Origin: Desulfarculales bacterium UBA702
Lineage (GTDB): Bacteria; Desulfobacterota; Syntrophobacteria; Syntrophobacterales; Syntrophobacteraceae
Length of the DNA: 14,434 bases
NCBI GenBank assembly: GCA_002298165.1
Contig: DBMI01000119.1
Location: forward strand, 6,430-20,863
Reading direction: 5' to 3'
A program made the translations under genes and the position numbers. The notes under the pieces were generated by a model. It was given only the letters and a program-made list of their open reading frames with translations. It was not told where the DNA came from and made no database searches. Shown here piece after piece: positions 14,217 to 14,434 of the stretch (its first letter is position 1; every line of letters starts with the position of its first letter).

Positions 14217-14234
14217 CCGGATTTATATCCGGGT
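14217..14234. repeat. Palindrome CCCGGATTTATATCCGGG
   Basis: Seven-base perfect arms (cccggat, atccggg) around a four-base loop, of the kind seen in REP-type intergenic repeats ('gtagcccggat...atccggg'). It lies about 215 bases after the operon's last stop codon and could act as an RNA hairpin at the transcript end, though no T run follows. Confidence 0.6.
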
Positions 14235-14352
14235 GCGGAGCACGAGAGGACCCGCAGTGGCGCTGGGAATCGGAATGAGACCCGATTTGCAAAAATAGTG
14301 AAAGCACGGGGTCGGCGAAGTGGCACGAACCTGATGAACGTCATTCCCCCAG

Positions 14353-14434
14353 CGCTTCTGGGCGGGAATCCAGTGTCTCTGCTTCCAGAGACCAATGATT
14401 TCGGGATTTAAAGCCGCTGGATTCCCGCCCAGAA
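14353..14434. repeat. Palindromic repeat B, inverted pair at the window end
   Basis: The 18 bases at 14356-14373 (ttctgggcgggaatccag) return as an exact reverse complement at 14417-14434, enclosing 43 bases. The core (attcccgcccagaagcg) is shared with 482-498 near the left end of the window. The second arm runs into the window edge, so the element may continue outside. Confidence 0.7.

Overview
The window looks like chromosome from an anaerobic, Gram-negative bacterium, most likely a deltaproteobacterium (Desulfobacterota). The clues are a secreted five-heme cytochrome c, an arsenite methyltransferase preceded by a cysteine-rich AbrB-like protein, a molybdopterin oxidoreductase of the anaerobe type, tandem universal stress and PilZ proteins, and many short palindromic repeats. 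This placement is an inference from gene content. No rRNA, tRNA or CRISPR array was seen.

Layout. 1-618 has no gene; it is packed with short repeats: a 19-bp direct repeat, two elements with GGGCTGTTGCC-type inverted ends, and two tandem palindromes. At 619-751 lies a 3' fragment of the cysteine synthase/CysRS-like gene whose intact copy ends at 2499. This fragment abuts a REP-associated (Y1) transposase element (752-1859). A cupin gene (1992-2375) follows. On the minus strand come the intact cysteine synthase/CysRS-like fusion (2499-4826) and a two-domain universal stress protein (5191-6141). The region 6142-7118 is mostly non-coding. A pentaheme cytochrome (7119-7772) converges on a DinG-type helicase (7892-9823), with a hairpin between them. 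The helicase probably shares a transcript with an upstream PilZ protein (9839-10492). Divergent from these is a three-gene plus-strand operon: Cys-rich AbrB-like protein, arsM and a molybdopterin oxidoreductase (10883-14003). 14004-14434 is again repeats, partly of the families found at the left end.

How the genes work together. The clearest functional unit is the arsenic operon. It has a good sigma70-type promoter (10792-10820), a perfect palindrome just after the expected transcription start, a candidate metal(loid)-responsive regulator, ArsM, and a cytoplasmic molybdenum/tungsten enzyme only 41 bp downstream of arsM. The other notable gene is the fusion protein. Its PLP-dependent cysteine synthase half looks active. 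Its cysteinyl-tRNA synthetase-like half has lost HIGH, KMSKS and three of four zinc ligands, so it is probably a regulatory or tRNA-binding pseudoenzyme.
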